From positions 1 to 64,000 of the forward strand of contig CALABM010000066.1 of the NCBI GenBank assembly GCA_937885815.1: a stretch of DNA of 64,000 nucleotides, read 5' to 3'. The notes below the pieces were generated by a model. That model was given only the letters and a program-made list of their open reading frames with translations. It did no database searches and was not told where the DNA came from. Positions 34,620 through 43,480 of this stretch are shown piece after piece (position 1 is the first letter of the stretch; each line of letters starts with the position of its first letter). The translations under genes and the position numbers were made by a program. The stretch comes from an uncultured Verrucomicrobiales bacterium (GTDB lineage Bacteria; Verrucomicrobiota; Verrucomicrobiia; Verrucomicrobiales; Akkermansiaceae).

Positions 34620-36564
34620 CAATTGTCAGCTCCTCCCAGCGTGTATAGAGAGCCTCTGATTCGCGCTCCAAAGTCTGGTACTGCTGAGTGAGTTCCATGA
34701 GCTTCTGGTTATTGCTCATGTTGGCCGGGTTCTCCAGCTCAGCAGAAATGGCATCTTTTGCCTCATCCTTTTCGGCAATTGCCAGTTCCACCTGTTCCAA
34801 CTCAGTTTGAAGAGGCTTCAGAATGCGGGCACGGCGCTCGCGCTCCTGAGCACGCGCACGGCGGGCATCCTTCTTATTAACGATACCGGCGGCAGGATCT
34901 GCAGCGGTTGAAGACGGAGTGGCAGCCGTAGCAGCTTCCTTCAGGCGACGCTCCTCAGCCTCCACGGTTTCAATGTACTGAGAAACATTCCCGTGGAATA
35001 GGCGCGGGGCATGCCCAAGGCGGAACTCCAGCACTTTATTAACAATCGGGTCAAGGAACTGACGATTGTGAGAAACAATACAGTACGAACCGGGATACTC
35101 GGCCAGTGCCGCTTGTAGCACATCCTGACTCTGGAAGTCCAAGTGGTTCGTCGGCTCGTCCATGATAAGAAAGTTTGCAGGCTTCAGTAGCATGCAAACC
35201 AAAGCCACACGTGAACGCTCGCCACCACTCAGCACCCCAATCTTCTTGAAGACATCATCACCACGGAACAGGAAGCAGCCCAGAATGTTGCGCACCAGAG
35301 GGCGGGTCTCGCGGCTAGCCGCGGCTTCCACACACTCAAGCACAGTCTGCTCGTTATTGAGCACATCTGCGTGAGTCTGTGAGAAGAACGCCACCTGCGT
35401 GTGATGACCAAAGGAGAATTTGCCACTGTCTGGCTCCTCGGTACCGGATATAATTCTGGTGAACGTAGACTTACCGGAACCATTCACACCCACAATGGCG
35501 ATGCGGTCTCCCTTGTCCATTCGGAAGTCATAACCATCCAGCAAACGTATGGGACCATACGCCTTGGAGGCTTTTTCCAAATGCACAACGGTATTACCAC
35601 CGGGCGGAGGCGGCGGGAAATGGAAGCTCATCACAGCGTCATCATCCTCCACCTCGATAATCTCTATCTTTTCAAGCTGCTTAATGCGGCTCTGCGCTTG
35701 GCTGGCTTTGGTCGCCTTAGCGCGGAAGCGGTCAATGAATGCCTGCGTTTTAGCAATCTCACGCTGCTGAGCCTTAGCCTGACGCAGCAGGATTTCCTTG
35801 CGAGCCTTGCTCTCCTTCAGGTAGAAGGAGAAATTACCGGAGTATTCCTCCGCACGGCCGTGATGGAAAGCTATCGTGCGAGTGACAAGGCTATCCAGCA
35901 GAGCAATATCGTGGCTGATAATGCAGATAGCCCCGCGGTAATTACGCAGGTTCTGCTCCAGCCAGCGCTGGCTCTGAATATCAAGGTGGTTCGTCGGCTC
36001 GTCCAGCAGCAAAACTTCCGGCTCCTGCAGCAGCAAACGAGCCAAGGCTATACGCATCTGCCAACCACCGGAAAACTCGCCGCAATCGCGCGTAAAATCC
36101 TTATCTGCAAAGCCAAGTCCGCGCAGAATAGACTCCGTGCGCGGACGCAGCGAGGCAGCATCGCGGTCTTGCAGAATAAGCTCCAAACGCCCGATTTCTT
36201 CCAGCGTATCGCGGTATTCCGCACTGTCAGCGGGCAAGTTCTGCAAATCAGCGGACAATTCATCCACTGTTTGCTGAAGTTCCACAATATTCCCTACAGA
36301 ACCCAGCACCTCATCCAGCAGAGGACGCCCGGAAATATGAATACCATCCTGCGGCAGATAGCCCACATGTGTGTGCTTAGGCAGCAGGACTTTACCGTGG
36401 TCAGGCTCCTGCACCCCCACGATACACTTCATGAGGGTCGATTTTCCGGCACCATTTTGCCCCGCGAAAGCGATGCGCTCCCCTCGTTCTACAACGAAGG
36501 AGAGCGAATCAAAAAGTACGCGGGGACCGAACTCAATGTGCAGGTCCTGGACGGCAAAAACCAT
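34582..36564 (-). CDS. ABC-F family ATPase (Uup/EttA class)
   Basis: 660 residues, two ATP-binding cassettes in one soluble chain, no membrane segments. First cassette: Walker A GQNGAGKST at 35-43, signature SGGWQMR near 167, Walker B LLLDEPTNHLD near 187. Second: GVNGSGKST near 361, LSGGERSR near 447, LIMDEPTNHLD near 468. The inter-domain linker (about 240-305) is Lys/Gln-rich and helical, and a C-terminal coiled coil occupies the last 110 residues, as in Uup. ABC-F proteins act on ribosomes or nucleic acid. Which one this is cannot be told. The start overlaps the cyclophilin stop by one base. Confidence 0.92.
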   Translation of the reverse strand: MVFAVQDLHIEFGPRVLFDSLSFVVERGERIAFAGQNGAGKSTLMKCIVGVQEPDHGKVLLPKHTHVGYLPQDGIHISGRPLLDEVLGSVGNIVELQQTVDELSADLQNLPADSAEYRDTLEEIGRLELILQDRDAASLRPRTESILRGLGFADKDFTRDCGEFSGGWQMRIALARLLLQEPEVLLLDEPTNHLDIQSQRWLEQNLRNYRGAICIISHDIALLDSLVTRTIAFHHGRAEEYSGNFSFYLKESKARKEILLRQAKAQQREIAKTQAFIDRFRAKATKASQAQSRIKQLEKIEIIEVEDDDAVMSFHFPPPPPGGNTVVHLEKASKAYGPIRLLDGYDFRMDKGDRIAIVGVNGSGKSTFTRIISGTEEPDSGKFSFGHHTQVAFFSQTHADVLNNEQTVLECVEAAASRETRPLVRNILGCFLFRGDDVFKKIGVLSGGERSRVALVCMLLKPANFLIMDEPTNHLDFQSQDVLQAALAEYPGSYCIVSHNRQFLDPIVNKVLEFRLGHAPRLFHGNVSQYIETVEAEERRLKEAATAATPSSTAADPAAGIVNKKDARRARAQERERRARILKPLQTELEQVELAIAEKDEAKDAISAELENPANMSNNQKLMELTQQYQTLERESEALYTRWEELTIAIEQAEAELAAE

Positions 36565-37088
36565 TACTTACCGAGTTTGCTGTTCCAGCGAGTAATGTTG
36601 GAGGCCTGTTCCTCGAACAAATCTGCGCAGTCATCGTGAATCACGATGTCAGTAATCTTGTCACCCTGGCGAACAGAGTCCACAACCTTCTGGTCCTCAG
36701 GGGAGCATACCTCACCGAAAATGGTGTGCTTGCCATTGAGCCAGTCCGTGGGAACATGGGTGATGAAGAACTGGGAGCCATTGGTGCCCTGACCCGTCCA
36801 GCTTCTGCCGGCATTAGCCATAGCAAGCAGACCGGGGCGGTTGAACTTGAGGTCGGGACGGCACTCATCATCAAACTTGTAGCCGGGGCCACCACAGCCG
36901 GTACCATCAGGGCAGCCACCCTGAATCATGAAATCAGCAATCACGCGGTGGAAAGTAAGGCCCTTATAGAAGCCACGCTGAGCCAGATTCAGGAAGCTAG
37001 CAGCAGTCATGGGGGTCTTGGAAGCGAAAACAGTCAGGTTGATATCGCCACGGCTGGTCTTGATGGTGATTTTCTTGTCAGTTGCCAT
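36564..37088 (-). CDS. Cyclophilin-type peptidyl-prolyl cis-trans isomerase
   Basis: 174 residues. Cyclophilin core: TSRGDINLTVFASKTP, FYKGLTFHRVIADFMIQGG near 42-60 (catalytic Arg in FHRV), GTGCGGPGYKFDDE, LAMANAGRSWTGQGTNGSQFFI near 91-112 and LNGKHTIFGEV near 120. No signal peptide with the ATG at 37088, so it is cytoplasmic. Longer frames would start upstream, inside the promoter. The promoter lies only 6 nt before the ATG. It shares a transcript with the ABC-F gene downstream (TAATG overlap). Confidence 0.95.
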   Translation of the reverse strand: MATDKKITIKTSRGDINLTVFASKTPMTAASFLNLAQRGFYKGLTFHRVIADFMIQGGCPDGTGCGGPGYKFDDECRPDLKFNRPGLLAMANAGRSWTGQGTNGSQFFITHVPTDWLNGKHTIFGEVCSPEDQKVVDSVRQGDKITDIVIHDDCADLFEEQASNITRWNSKLGK

Positions 37089-37094
37089 GCGCGC

Positions 37095-37123
37095 ACCATA
37101 CCAGCATACATCAAGCTGTTCAA
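37095..37123 (-). promoter_or_regulatory. Leaderless-type promoter of the cyclophilin gene
   Basis: On the minus strand: TTGAAC (37123-37118), 17 bp spacer, TATGGT (37100-37095), then 6 nt to the ATG. Confidence 0.5.
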
Positions 37124-37165
37124 GAAGAAAGAGTGACATGGTATCTACATTCTGCTGATTAAGGC

Positions 37166-37195
37166 TTGCGTTTGTAGGGGTGGGTGTCCTATAAT
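37166..37195 (+). promoter_or_regulatory. Leaderless-type promoter of the thioredoxin-fold gene
   Basis: TTGCGT (37166-37171), 18 bp spacer, perfect TATAAT (37190-37195), then 7 nt to ATG 37203. A further in-frame ATG at 37194 overlaps the -10 and cannot be the start. Confidence 0.65.
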
Positions 37196-37202
37196 GCCGG
37201 TC

Positions 37203-38513
37203 ATGAAGAAAACAGCTCTACTCACCATACTGGCCCTTCTCGGCATAACAAGTGCCGGCGCCGCAGAACCTGAAATGCGTGCAGCTCTGGCAAAATGGGA
37301 ACAGCAGATGACAGAGTACCGCGCAGCACTGCAGGTGGCAAACACGGACGAACAGCGTGCAGCTGTGCGTGTACCGGATGGCCGTGATATGGCTGCAGAG
37401 CTCTGGCGCAGTGTCAACCGCAAAGTAGGTGAGCGTGAAGAGCTGGTACGCCCTACCGCTCAGGAGCGCATGAACGGAGCTGTGGACGAGCGCAAAATGG
37501 TGTCCATCTATGAGTTTGAACAGCCATGGGCTGCCCCCGCCGTAGTATGGTTTCTCAATCATCCGGATGCCTTTGCTCAGGTATTCGGCAACAGACAGCG
37601 CCAGATTTCCTTCTATGCGAATGCCCTGCTGGAGAGCGTAAACCGAGTTCACTTCAGCAGCCCATATATCGCCGACGCCTGCGCTAAGCTCTCAGAGAGC
37701 CAAAGCGTAAGAGTATATGAACTGCTGCAGAAAATCTACATCCGCAATCAGGATTTAACAGCCCGCGCAGGTGCAGCTATGGCCATGTGTATCATGCTCA
37801 CTAATCCGACCATTCAGGGCGCGGAAGGCAGTGCCGCCATGGCTCGCAGCAAACAGCTCTACTTCCTGCGCCAAGCGGCCCGCATTTCTCCGGAAGATAC
37901 AATGTTTGGAACGCGCTCCATGAATGATGCTATTCTGGAAATGACCTATGTTCTGCGAAACCTCAGCGTGGGCAGCATCCCGCCCCAACTGACGGTTAAG
38001 GGAATGGATGGCAATGAGACAACCTTCCCGGTACAAGGCCGAGCCAACCTCATTTTCTTCTGGTCCCCTGCTGAGCAGGTAGGCCTGAATGTCGTTACAA
38101 AGCAGCATCTGCTCGCTCAGCAGTTCCCCGGGCTGGTATTCTGCCCCATCACGGTACATGCTAATCACGGAGAATGGCTCATGGAGCTGCGCCAACTTGG
38201 CATCGTGGGTAACTGCTTCATGGATAATGAGCAGAACAGCAACGGCAAGGCATACCGAATCACGCAGCTTCCCACCGCTGTACTCGTGGGGCCTGATAGC
38301 CGCATTCTTTTCATAGGCTATCCGAATCTCGGCCTGCAGACGGCGCTGGATAATCTCTATGCCAGTCAGAGAGAGCGTGGCGCCCGCGTTGCCGTGGAAG
38401 GCACCCCTGGTGGAGAGGATGCCCCCACTATTCAACCCGGTTCACAGCCCACGGGTCCCTCCGGCAGTCAATCTGCTCCTCCCGCCCTGCGTGATATGCC
38501 TGACGACCTCTGA
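37203..38513 (+). CDS. Secreted protein with thioredoxin-like domain lacking CxxC
   Basis: 436 residues with a signal peptide (MKKTALLTILALLGITSAGAA). The N-terminal 250 residues are helical and of unknown family. From about 262 to 395 lies a TlpA/redoxin-like fold: ANLIFFWSPAEQVGLNVV near 284, where the redox CxxC should be, then the conserved cis-proline segment ITQLPTAVLVGPDSRILFIGY near 352. The motif WxxWCxxC is replaced by FFWSPAEQ, so ordinary thiol redox chemistry is not expected. The last 30 residues are Pro/Gly/Ser-rich. Its stop overlaps the hrpB ATG. Confidence 0.75.
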   Translation: MKKTALLTILALLGITSAGAAEPEMRAALAKWEQQMTEYRAALQVANTDEQRAAVRVPDGRDMAAELWRSVNRKVGEREELVRPTAQERMNGAVDERKMVSIYEFEQPWAAPAVVWFLNHPDAFAQVFGNRQRQISFYANALLESVNRVHFSSPYIADACAKLSESQSVRVYELLQKIYIRNQDLTARAGAAMAMCIMLTNPTIQGAEGSAAMARSKQLYFLRQAARISPEDTMFGTRSMNDAILEMTYVLRNLSVGSIPPQLTVKGMDGNETTFPVQGRANLIFFWSPAEQVGLNVVTKQHLLAQQFPGLVFCPITVHANHGEWLMELRQLGIVGNCFMDNEQNSNGKAYRITQLPTAVLVGPDSRILFIGYPNLGLQTALDNLYASQRERGARVAVEGTPGGEDAPTIQPGSQPTGPSGSQSAPPALRDMPDDL

Positions 38514-41044
38514 TGTCTTCCATGCTCCCCATTGAGGCCATTCGGCCGGATATAGATGAAGCCGTGCGTAAGCCCGGCTTCTGTGTCTTGCTCAGCGCGC
38601 CGACCGGCAGCGGCAAGTCCACCCGTGTACCCCTTATGCTGGAAGCCGGCGGCGTAGCGGAAAGAGGCACAATCATCGTTGTCCAGCCCCGAAGACTCGC
38701 AGCACGGCTTCTGGCCGGCTATGTCGCACGTCAATACCCATGCTCACTTGGCAAGGAAGTAGGCTATACTGTACGCTTTGACTCCCGCCAGAGTGCCGCG
38801 ACACGCATTCTGTACGTGACGGATGGCATACTGGAGCGCCGTCTCACGGAAGATCCGGAGCTGAAAGGAGTCAGCGCCGTTATCTTTGATGAAGTTCACG
38901 AGCGACGCCTCTCCGGTGACCTGTGTCTGGCGCGCGTGCTAGAATTACAGCGCAGCTCGCGCAAGGATATAGGCGTCTTTGTGATGTCCGCCACGCTTGA
39001 GTTGGATAAGCTGCAGGATTACCTCCCGCAGGCAACTGTTCTTCGAGCTGAAGGACGCATGTATCCTGTGGAAATAAGCTACATGCCCCCCGCACCGGTA
39101 CGTGACAGCCGCGGCTATGTGAATCTACCCCCAGTGTGGGAACAGTGCGCTGCCGCAGTACGAAAGCTGACGGAACAACCGGACGCCGGCGACATCCTCG
39201 TATTCCTTCCCGGCACATACGAAATCCGCCGAACTGTGGAAATCCTTGAGAATGTTGGCTGGCTGCGAGGACGCGAGGTATATGCTCTTCACGGTCAGCT
39301 TACGCCTGATATGCAAGCCCGTGCCGTGGACAAAGGTGATGTTCCCCGCATCATCGTGAGCACGAATATCGCGGAAACCTCACTGACCATCGAAGGCGTG
39401 CGCTCCGTGGTGGACAGCGGCACAGCCCGTGAATCCCGTTGGGACCCGGTTCGCGGGTTGAGTACCCTTCATGTTGTTCCCATCTCACAGGCTCAGGCAG
39501 AACAACGCACAGGCCGAGCCGGTCGACTGGGCCCGGGACGCTGCATCCGCCTCTGGAGTGAAGCGGAGCACCGCCGCCGCTGCCCCTATCCGGCACCGGA
39601 AGTCCACCGAGCAGACATATCTGCCGCCTTTTTGAACCTGCTGGCATGGGGGTGCAAAGGCCTGAACGGCATACGCTCTTTCCGCTGGCCGGACGCCCCC
39701 ACAGAGGCGGAAACCACACGAGCTTGGACTCTGCTGCAGGAGCTTGGTGCCATCACGGAAAATGGCGAGCTAAGCCCCATCGGCCGCCAAATGCTCCGCT
39801 ACCCACTTTCCCCTGTGCTATCGCGCCTTCTGGTGGCCGGAGCCGAATACAACTGCACGGCGGAAGCAGCAGCCATTGCCGCTTTGATCCAAGGTGAAAA
39901 TGTGGCTCTCGCTGCAGGCCTGAGCGACAAGCTGCATGAAGAAGAGGACTTCACGGATTTCCAAGCGGAGTGGCGTGCTGTACAGGAAGCCGAGCGCCTC
40001 AGATATGATGCCGTGGCCTGCACGCGCCTAGGCATCATGGCACGAGCTGCGCGAGAAGTACAAGCTGCATACCGCCAGCTCATGCGAGGGGATAACAGCT
40101 CCCCGGATTTCGCTGTGAACAAAAGCGGCGTGATCTCCGCCCTGCTCGGCTCATTTCCGGCAAACGTGGCCGCGAAAAACAGCGCTGCAACCGGTACCGC
40201 TCGTATCACTTCACGCCGCAGCGGAAAAATAGCCTCAGCCGTGGCAAAACAGGCAGATATTTTTCTTGCCGCTGAAATTGCAGAGATAGGCGGCAAGGGA
40301 GTAGAAACTAGGCTGAGCCGCTGCACGCATCTGCAACTGAGCGATTTAGTTACGCACGAGGATGATATCCCCGTATATGACTCCACTCGCAAGAGAGTGC
40401 TGAACATGCACCGCACGCTTTACCGAGATTTGGTACTGAACGAGAAAGAAACCGGTGACGCCTCCCCTGACGATGCCGCGCCACTTCTGGCAGACCGCGT
40501 GGTACGCGGCGAACTCAGATTGGAGGGCTGGGATGGCCACGTGCTGCAGTGGATTAACCGCCTCACCTGCCTCCGCAACGCCATGCCGGAGCTGGACATA
40601 CCTGAGTTCGGCGAAGAAGACCGGCTGGTGGCCATTACAATGCTCTGCGATGGAGCCGTCAGCTATAAAGAAATTGCGGCTCGCCCGGTATTGCCCATTC
40701 TTGGAGAATGGCTTTCCCCTTGGCAGAAAGAATGCTTAAATCGCTATGCTCCCAAGGCCATCAAGCTGGCAAATGGGCGGGAGGTAAAGCTTCTGTACCG
40801 AGAGGATGGCACCCCGAGCTTCGGGCTCAAGTGTCAGCTGCTCTTTGGCGTACCCACCACCCCAACCATAGCGGATGGGCGTGTGAAGTGCCTCATTGAA
40901 ATCCTTGCGCCGAATCAGCGCCCGTATCAGACCACATCAGATATGGAATCCTTCTGGCGAAATGGTTATCCGCAGATGAAAAAAGACCTTGCGGGCAGAT
41001 ACCCCCGCCATGACTGGCCGGATAAAGCCCCGGATGCAAAATAA
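38513..41044 (+). CDS. hrpB: ATP-dependent helicase HrpB
   Basis: 843 residues, the usual HrpB length. Motif I SAPTGSGKST (28-37), VQPRRLAARLLAGY, IFDEVHERRLSGDL near 122 (DEVH box), MSATLE near 158, FLPGTYEIRRT near 225, STNIAETSLTIEG near 278, QRTGRAGRLGPGRC near 328, then HA2, OB-like and the HrpB C-terminal domain (LPVLPILGEWLS-like segment near 725). Cellular role unclear; RNA remodelling is assumed from the family. It begins in the stop codon of the thioredoxin-fold gene (TGATG) and ends at a hairpin shared with hisC. Confidence 0.95.
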   Translation: MSSMLPIEAIRPDIDEAVRKPGFCVLLSAPTGSGKSTRVPLMLEAGGVAERGTIIVVQPRRLAARLLAGYVARQYPCSLGKEVGYTVRFDSRQSAATRILYVTDGILERRLTEDPELKGVSAVIFDEVHERRLSGDLCLARVLELQRSSRKDIGVFVMSATLELDKLQDYLPQATVLRAEGRMYPVEISYMPPAPVRDSRGYVNLPPVWEQCAAAVRKLTEQPDAGDILVFLPGTYEIRRTVEILENVGWLRGREVYALHGQLTPDMQARAVDKGDVPRIIVSTNIAETSLTIEGVRSVVDSGTARESRWDPVRGLSTLHVVPISQAQAEQRTGRAGRLGPGRCIRLWSEAEHRRRCPYPAPEVHRADISAAFLNLLAWGCKGLNGIRSFRWPDAPTEAETTRAWTLLQELGAITENGELSPIGRQMLRYPLSPVLSRLLVAGAEYNCTAEAAAIAALIQGENVALAAGLSDKLHEEEDFTDFQAEWRAVQEAERLRYDAVACTRLGIMARAAREVQAAYRQLMRGDNSSPDFAVNKSGVISALLGSFPANVAAKNSAATGTARITSRRSGKIASAVAKQADIFLAAEIAEIGGKGVETRLSRCTHLQLSDLVTHEDDIPVYDSTRKRVLNMHRTLYRDLVLNEKETGDASPDDAAPLLADRVVRGELRLEGWDGHVLQWINRLTCLRNAMPELDIPEFGEEDRLVAITMLCDGAVSYKEIAARPVLPILGEWLSPWQKECLNRYAPKAIKLANGREVKLLYREDGTPSFGLKCQLLFGVPTTPTIADGRVKCLIEILAPNQRPYQTTSDMESFWRNGYPQMKKDLAGRYPRHDWPDKAPDAK

Positions 41045-41045
41045 A

Positions 41046-41075
41046 ATCACCGTGCCCTCACGTAGGCACGGTGAT
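41046..41075 (-). terminator. Terminator between convergent hrpB and hisC
   Basis: 11-bp perfect stem (41046-41056 with 41065-41075), 8-base loop. Read on the minus strand it is followed by TTTATTTT, so it is a good terminator for hisC. On the plus strand the tail is poor. Confidence 0.75.
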
Positions 41076-41096
41076 ATAAAGCGTGTTACGGATAAT

Positions 41097-42197
41097 TTAC
41101 TTACCCAGCAGCTCTGCAAGCACCTCTAGGCAACGAGCATTTTCACGCTCTGTACCAACGGTGATGCGTACATACTCAGGCAGCCCGTAGCCATCCATGT
41201 GGCGGAGGATTACGCCCTTGGCCAGAGCGTCATTGAACACCTTGCGGCCCTGCCCGGTTTTCACCAGAATGAAGTTCGCCTGGCTGGGAACATAATCAAT
41301 GCCCCAAGCCTCAAAGGCTGCATAGTACTGCTTCTTACCACGGTTCACCATATCAACGGAGGCGGCAAGATGCTCAGCATCATCCAGAGCAGCCACAGCG
41401 GCCACCTGTGACATGAGATTCATGTTGAACGGCGTGCGGGCCTTGTTCAGCAGGTCGGCAATCTCGGGAATCGTCACGCCATACCCCGCGCGCAGACCGG
41501 CAAGGCCGTATGCCTTGGAGAATGTGCGCAGCAGAATGACGTTCTTTCCGGCCTTCACATACTTGAGCGTATCAGGCTTGTCATCCGCAAAATCAATGTA
41601 AGCCTCATCGAACGCTACAATAACGTGCTCAGGGACAGCCTCCATGAAGGCATCCATCTCAGCCTGAGTTACAACAGTACCGAGAGGATTGGCCGGATTC
41701 GTGATGAACACAAGGCGGGTCTGCGGAGTAATAGCGGCAAGAATAGCCTGCAAATCGGAACTGAAATCGTCCTTGATAGGAGCCTCCACATACTTAGCGC
41801 CGAAAAGCTTGCACATGATGGGATACATGGAGAAGCTATGGCGGGCAGCAATGAGCTCAATCCCCTCATGAAGGCAAGCATGGCACAGCAACTCGATAAG
41901 CTCACTGCTGCCGCTACCCACTACAGTCTGGTCAAACGCCACCCCAAAGCGCTCTGCAATTTTGCTGCGCAGAGTAAAGGAAGCGCCGTCCGGGTAAATG
42001 TGCACTCCGGTAGCAGCCTTCTGGATGGCCTCAATGGCTTTAGGAGACGGCCCGAGAGAATTTTCATTGGACGCGAGCTTCACAATATCGGCTGGACTCA
42101 TACCCAGCTCACGGGCTGTTTCCTCGATGGGCTTGCCGGGCTGGTAGGCTACCAGATCCAGCACGTACTGATTGGCATACTGAGAGATGTTGCTCAT
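41097..42197 (-). CDS. hisC: Histidinol-phosphate aminotransferase
   Basis: PLP aminotransferase of histidine synthesis. 366 residues. Marks: KLASNENSLGPSPKA near 40, YPDGASFTLRSKIAERF near 67, GSGSSELIELL near 93, TNPANPLGT near 155, FDEAYIDFAD near 185 and the PLP lysine in LLRTFSKAYGLAGLRAGYG near 208-226, then VPSQANFILVKTG and a C-terminal RITVGTERENARCLEVL. It could also act on aromatic amino acids, as some HisC homologues do. No other his gene is adjacent. It is transcribed from its own promoter at 42218-42246. Confidence 0.93.
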   Translation of the reverse strand: MSNISQYANQYVLDLVAYQPGKPIEETARELGMSPADIVKLASNENSLGPSPKAIEAIQKAATGVHIYPDGASFTLRSKIAERFGVAFDQTVVGSGSSELIELLCHACLHEGIELIAARHSFSMYPIMCKLFGAKYVEAPIKDDFSSDLQAILAAITPQTRLVFITNPANPLGTVVTQAEMDAFMEAVPEHVIVAFDEAYIDFADDKPDTLKYVKAGKNVILLRTFSKAYGLAGLRAGYGVTIPEIADLLNKARTPFNMNLMSQVAAVAALDDAEHLAASVDMVNRGKKQYYAAFEAWGIDYVPSQANFILVKTGQGRKVFNDALAKGVILRHMDGYGLPEYVRITVGTERENARCLEVLAELLGK

Positions 42198-42217
42198 GGC
42201 TTGCTATTTCGAGCGGC

Positions 42218-42246
42218 ATTATAATACCTGTCATGTGCAAACTCAA
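42218..42246 (-). promoter_or_regulatory. Promoter of hisC
   Basis: Minus strand: TTGAGT (42246-42241), 17 bp spacer, perfect TATAAT (42223-42218), then 20 nt to the hisC ATG. Its -35 lies 3 bp from the -35 of the divergent promoter at 42250. Confidence 0.65.
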
Positions 42247-42249
42247 GCC

Positions 42250-42278
42250 TTGAATCCGCCATGATTATCAGATAAAAT
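42250..42278 (+). promoter_or_regulatory. Leaderless-type promoter of the 337-residue membrane-anchored protein
   Basis: TTGAAT (42250-42255), 17 bp spacer, TAAAAT (42273-42278), then 7 nt to ATG 42286. Back to back with the hisC promoter. Confidence 0.65.
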
Positions 42279-42285
42279 CAATCCC

Positions 42286-43299
42286 ATGAAAAAATGGCAC
42301 AAGCGGACACTCATCGTCCTGATACTGGGTGCTCTGGGCATCGTGGCTCTTGGGTTCCGCCCGGCACTTTCTGAGGACGAGTTCGTACAGCTTACCCACA
42401 CTATACAAGAAGTGCAGCTGCCGGAACATCTGGCTGACAGCGATTTCTCTTTCTCGCATACCATTAAGCTCCACGAGCCTCACCGCGGAACCTGGTACGA
42501 TGGCGGCTTGCAGAGCGTCCATCCGCTGATTCATCCCGCAGAGTGGAACATCCGGGTCTACTGCGAAAATGGCAAATTGAAAGTAGCTGCTGAGCCCCCT
42601 GAGATTCGCTCAGATATGGCGCAGATGCAGGTTTCATGGTTCGCCGGCATAGGAGATGTGAACCACGTCCGCCGCCCCAATGGCCGCACCCATGCTGAAT
42701 ATCTTCTGCATATCGGCTGCAGTATGAAGCGAACGGGTTGTTTCTGGGAAGAGCCTCAGCGAGAGATGTTCATTCAGTTCATCACGGTGGATGTGGATGA
42801 TAAAACGGCAGATTTCGGCACAGCGCTGCTCACCTCGACACAGGACCCCTTCTTCACCCGATTCAAGCAGAGCACCGAAGGACCGGCTCCTGAACTGCCG
42901 GCCCGCTACTGCGATAGCCCCATGGAAAATGCGCTCATGCGTCTGCTGCATATGCTCTCAGCCTGTACGGCAGATACCCATGAGATACTCACTCCCCGCA
43001 TCATCACCGGCGCCACGCAGCTTTCTCGGTTCGCCTCAGAGGCTTCTTGGCCGGACTGCTGGGGCCCCGCTTCTGAAACAGCACGCAAAATTTCCTACCG
43101 AGTAGGCCCCACACTCCTTTATTTGGCAGAGAACGAATGTTTCGGCAATCAGCAGCTCATCGACTTCATCAATGGGCCGGTTTTCGCCAAAGTTTTCGGC
43201 GAAAACTTTAGTGAAGCAAAAAATGGCGATGAGCTCGACGTTCTTGAAGGCGTTGAAATTGAGATAATAAGAGATTCTTCTTCCCCATCGCAGGAATAA
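42286..43299 (+). CDS. Membrane-anchored hypothetical protein
   Basis: 337 residues. A short basic N-terminus (MKKWHKR) and one hydrophobic segment (about 8-24) act as a membrane anchor or uncleaved signal, leaving a periplasmic domain of about 310 residues with mixed beta and alpha character. It contains several Trp, Cys and His residues (HPAEWNIRVY, GCFWEEPQ, SWPDCWGP) but no motif that I recognise. No close paralogue in the window. It is monocistronic, with its own promoter and the structured region and terminator downstream. Confidence 0.65.
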   Translation: MKKWHKRTLIVLILGALGIVALGFRPALSEDEFVQLTHTIQEVQLPEHLADSDFSFSHTIKLHEPHRGTWYDGGLQSVHPLIHPAEWNIRVYCENGKLKVAAEPPEIRSDMAQMQVSWFAGIGDVNHVRRPNGRTHAEYLLHIGCSMKRTGCFWEEPQREMFIQFITVDVDDKTADFGTALLTSTQDPFFTRFKQSTEGPAPELPARYCDSPMENALMRLLHMLSACTADTHEILTPRIITGATQLSRFASEASWPDCWGPASETARKISYRVGPTLLYLAENECFGNQQLIDFINGPVFAKVFGENFSEAKNGDELDVLEGVEIEIIRDSSSPSQE

Positions 43300-43341
43300 A
43301 ATTCAAAAATAAATTAAAAAAATGCAATTTTTCTGTAGAAT

Positions 43342-43434
43342 TTAAGAATTTAATGCGTTCTTAAGAGTAGACCGGGGTGAGAGCCGGTCTGAGAGAAGAC
43401 AGAAAAACTGTTTTTCATAGAGTAGGTGTAAGTA
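43342..43434 (+). ncRNA. Candidate structured RNA between convergent genes
   Basis: Successive small stems: 43342-43348 with 43358-43364, 43369-43375 with 43384-43390, 43402-43407 with 43411-43416, followed at once by the strong terminator at 43436-43474. There is no open frame of note in this stretch. It may be an independent small RNA, a 3' UTR or a processed end. No known RNA family was recognised and no clear promoter was found. Confidence 0.3.
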
Positions 43435-43435
43435 C

Positions 43436-43474
43436 AAAAACGACCGGATTGCCCATGGGGCGCCGGTCGTTTTT
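43436..43474 (+). terminator. Strong bidirectional terminator
   Basis: 12-bp stem (43436-43447 with 43463-43474) with an inner 4-bp stem (43451-43454 with 43458-43461). The arms carry A5 on the left and T5 on the right, so it should serve both the plus-strand transcript and the convergent MBL gene ending at 43481. Confidence 0.85.
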
Positions 43475-43480
43475 GTTTAC

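Noticed and set aside
35401..36639. 412-codon plus-strand frame opposite the ABC-F gene
   Set aside because: Shadow of the ABC-F gene, which has all ABC motifs on the minus strand.
43372..43396. GGGGTG followed by CTGAGAG, reminiscent of the 5' half of a TPP riboswitch
   Set aside because: The essential second half (GAACCTGAT and GCGTAGGGA elements) is absent, and no thiamine gene follows.
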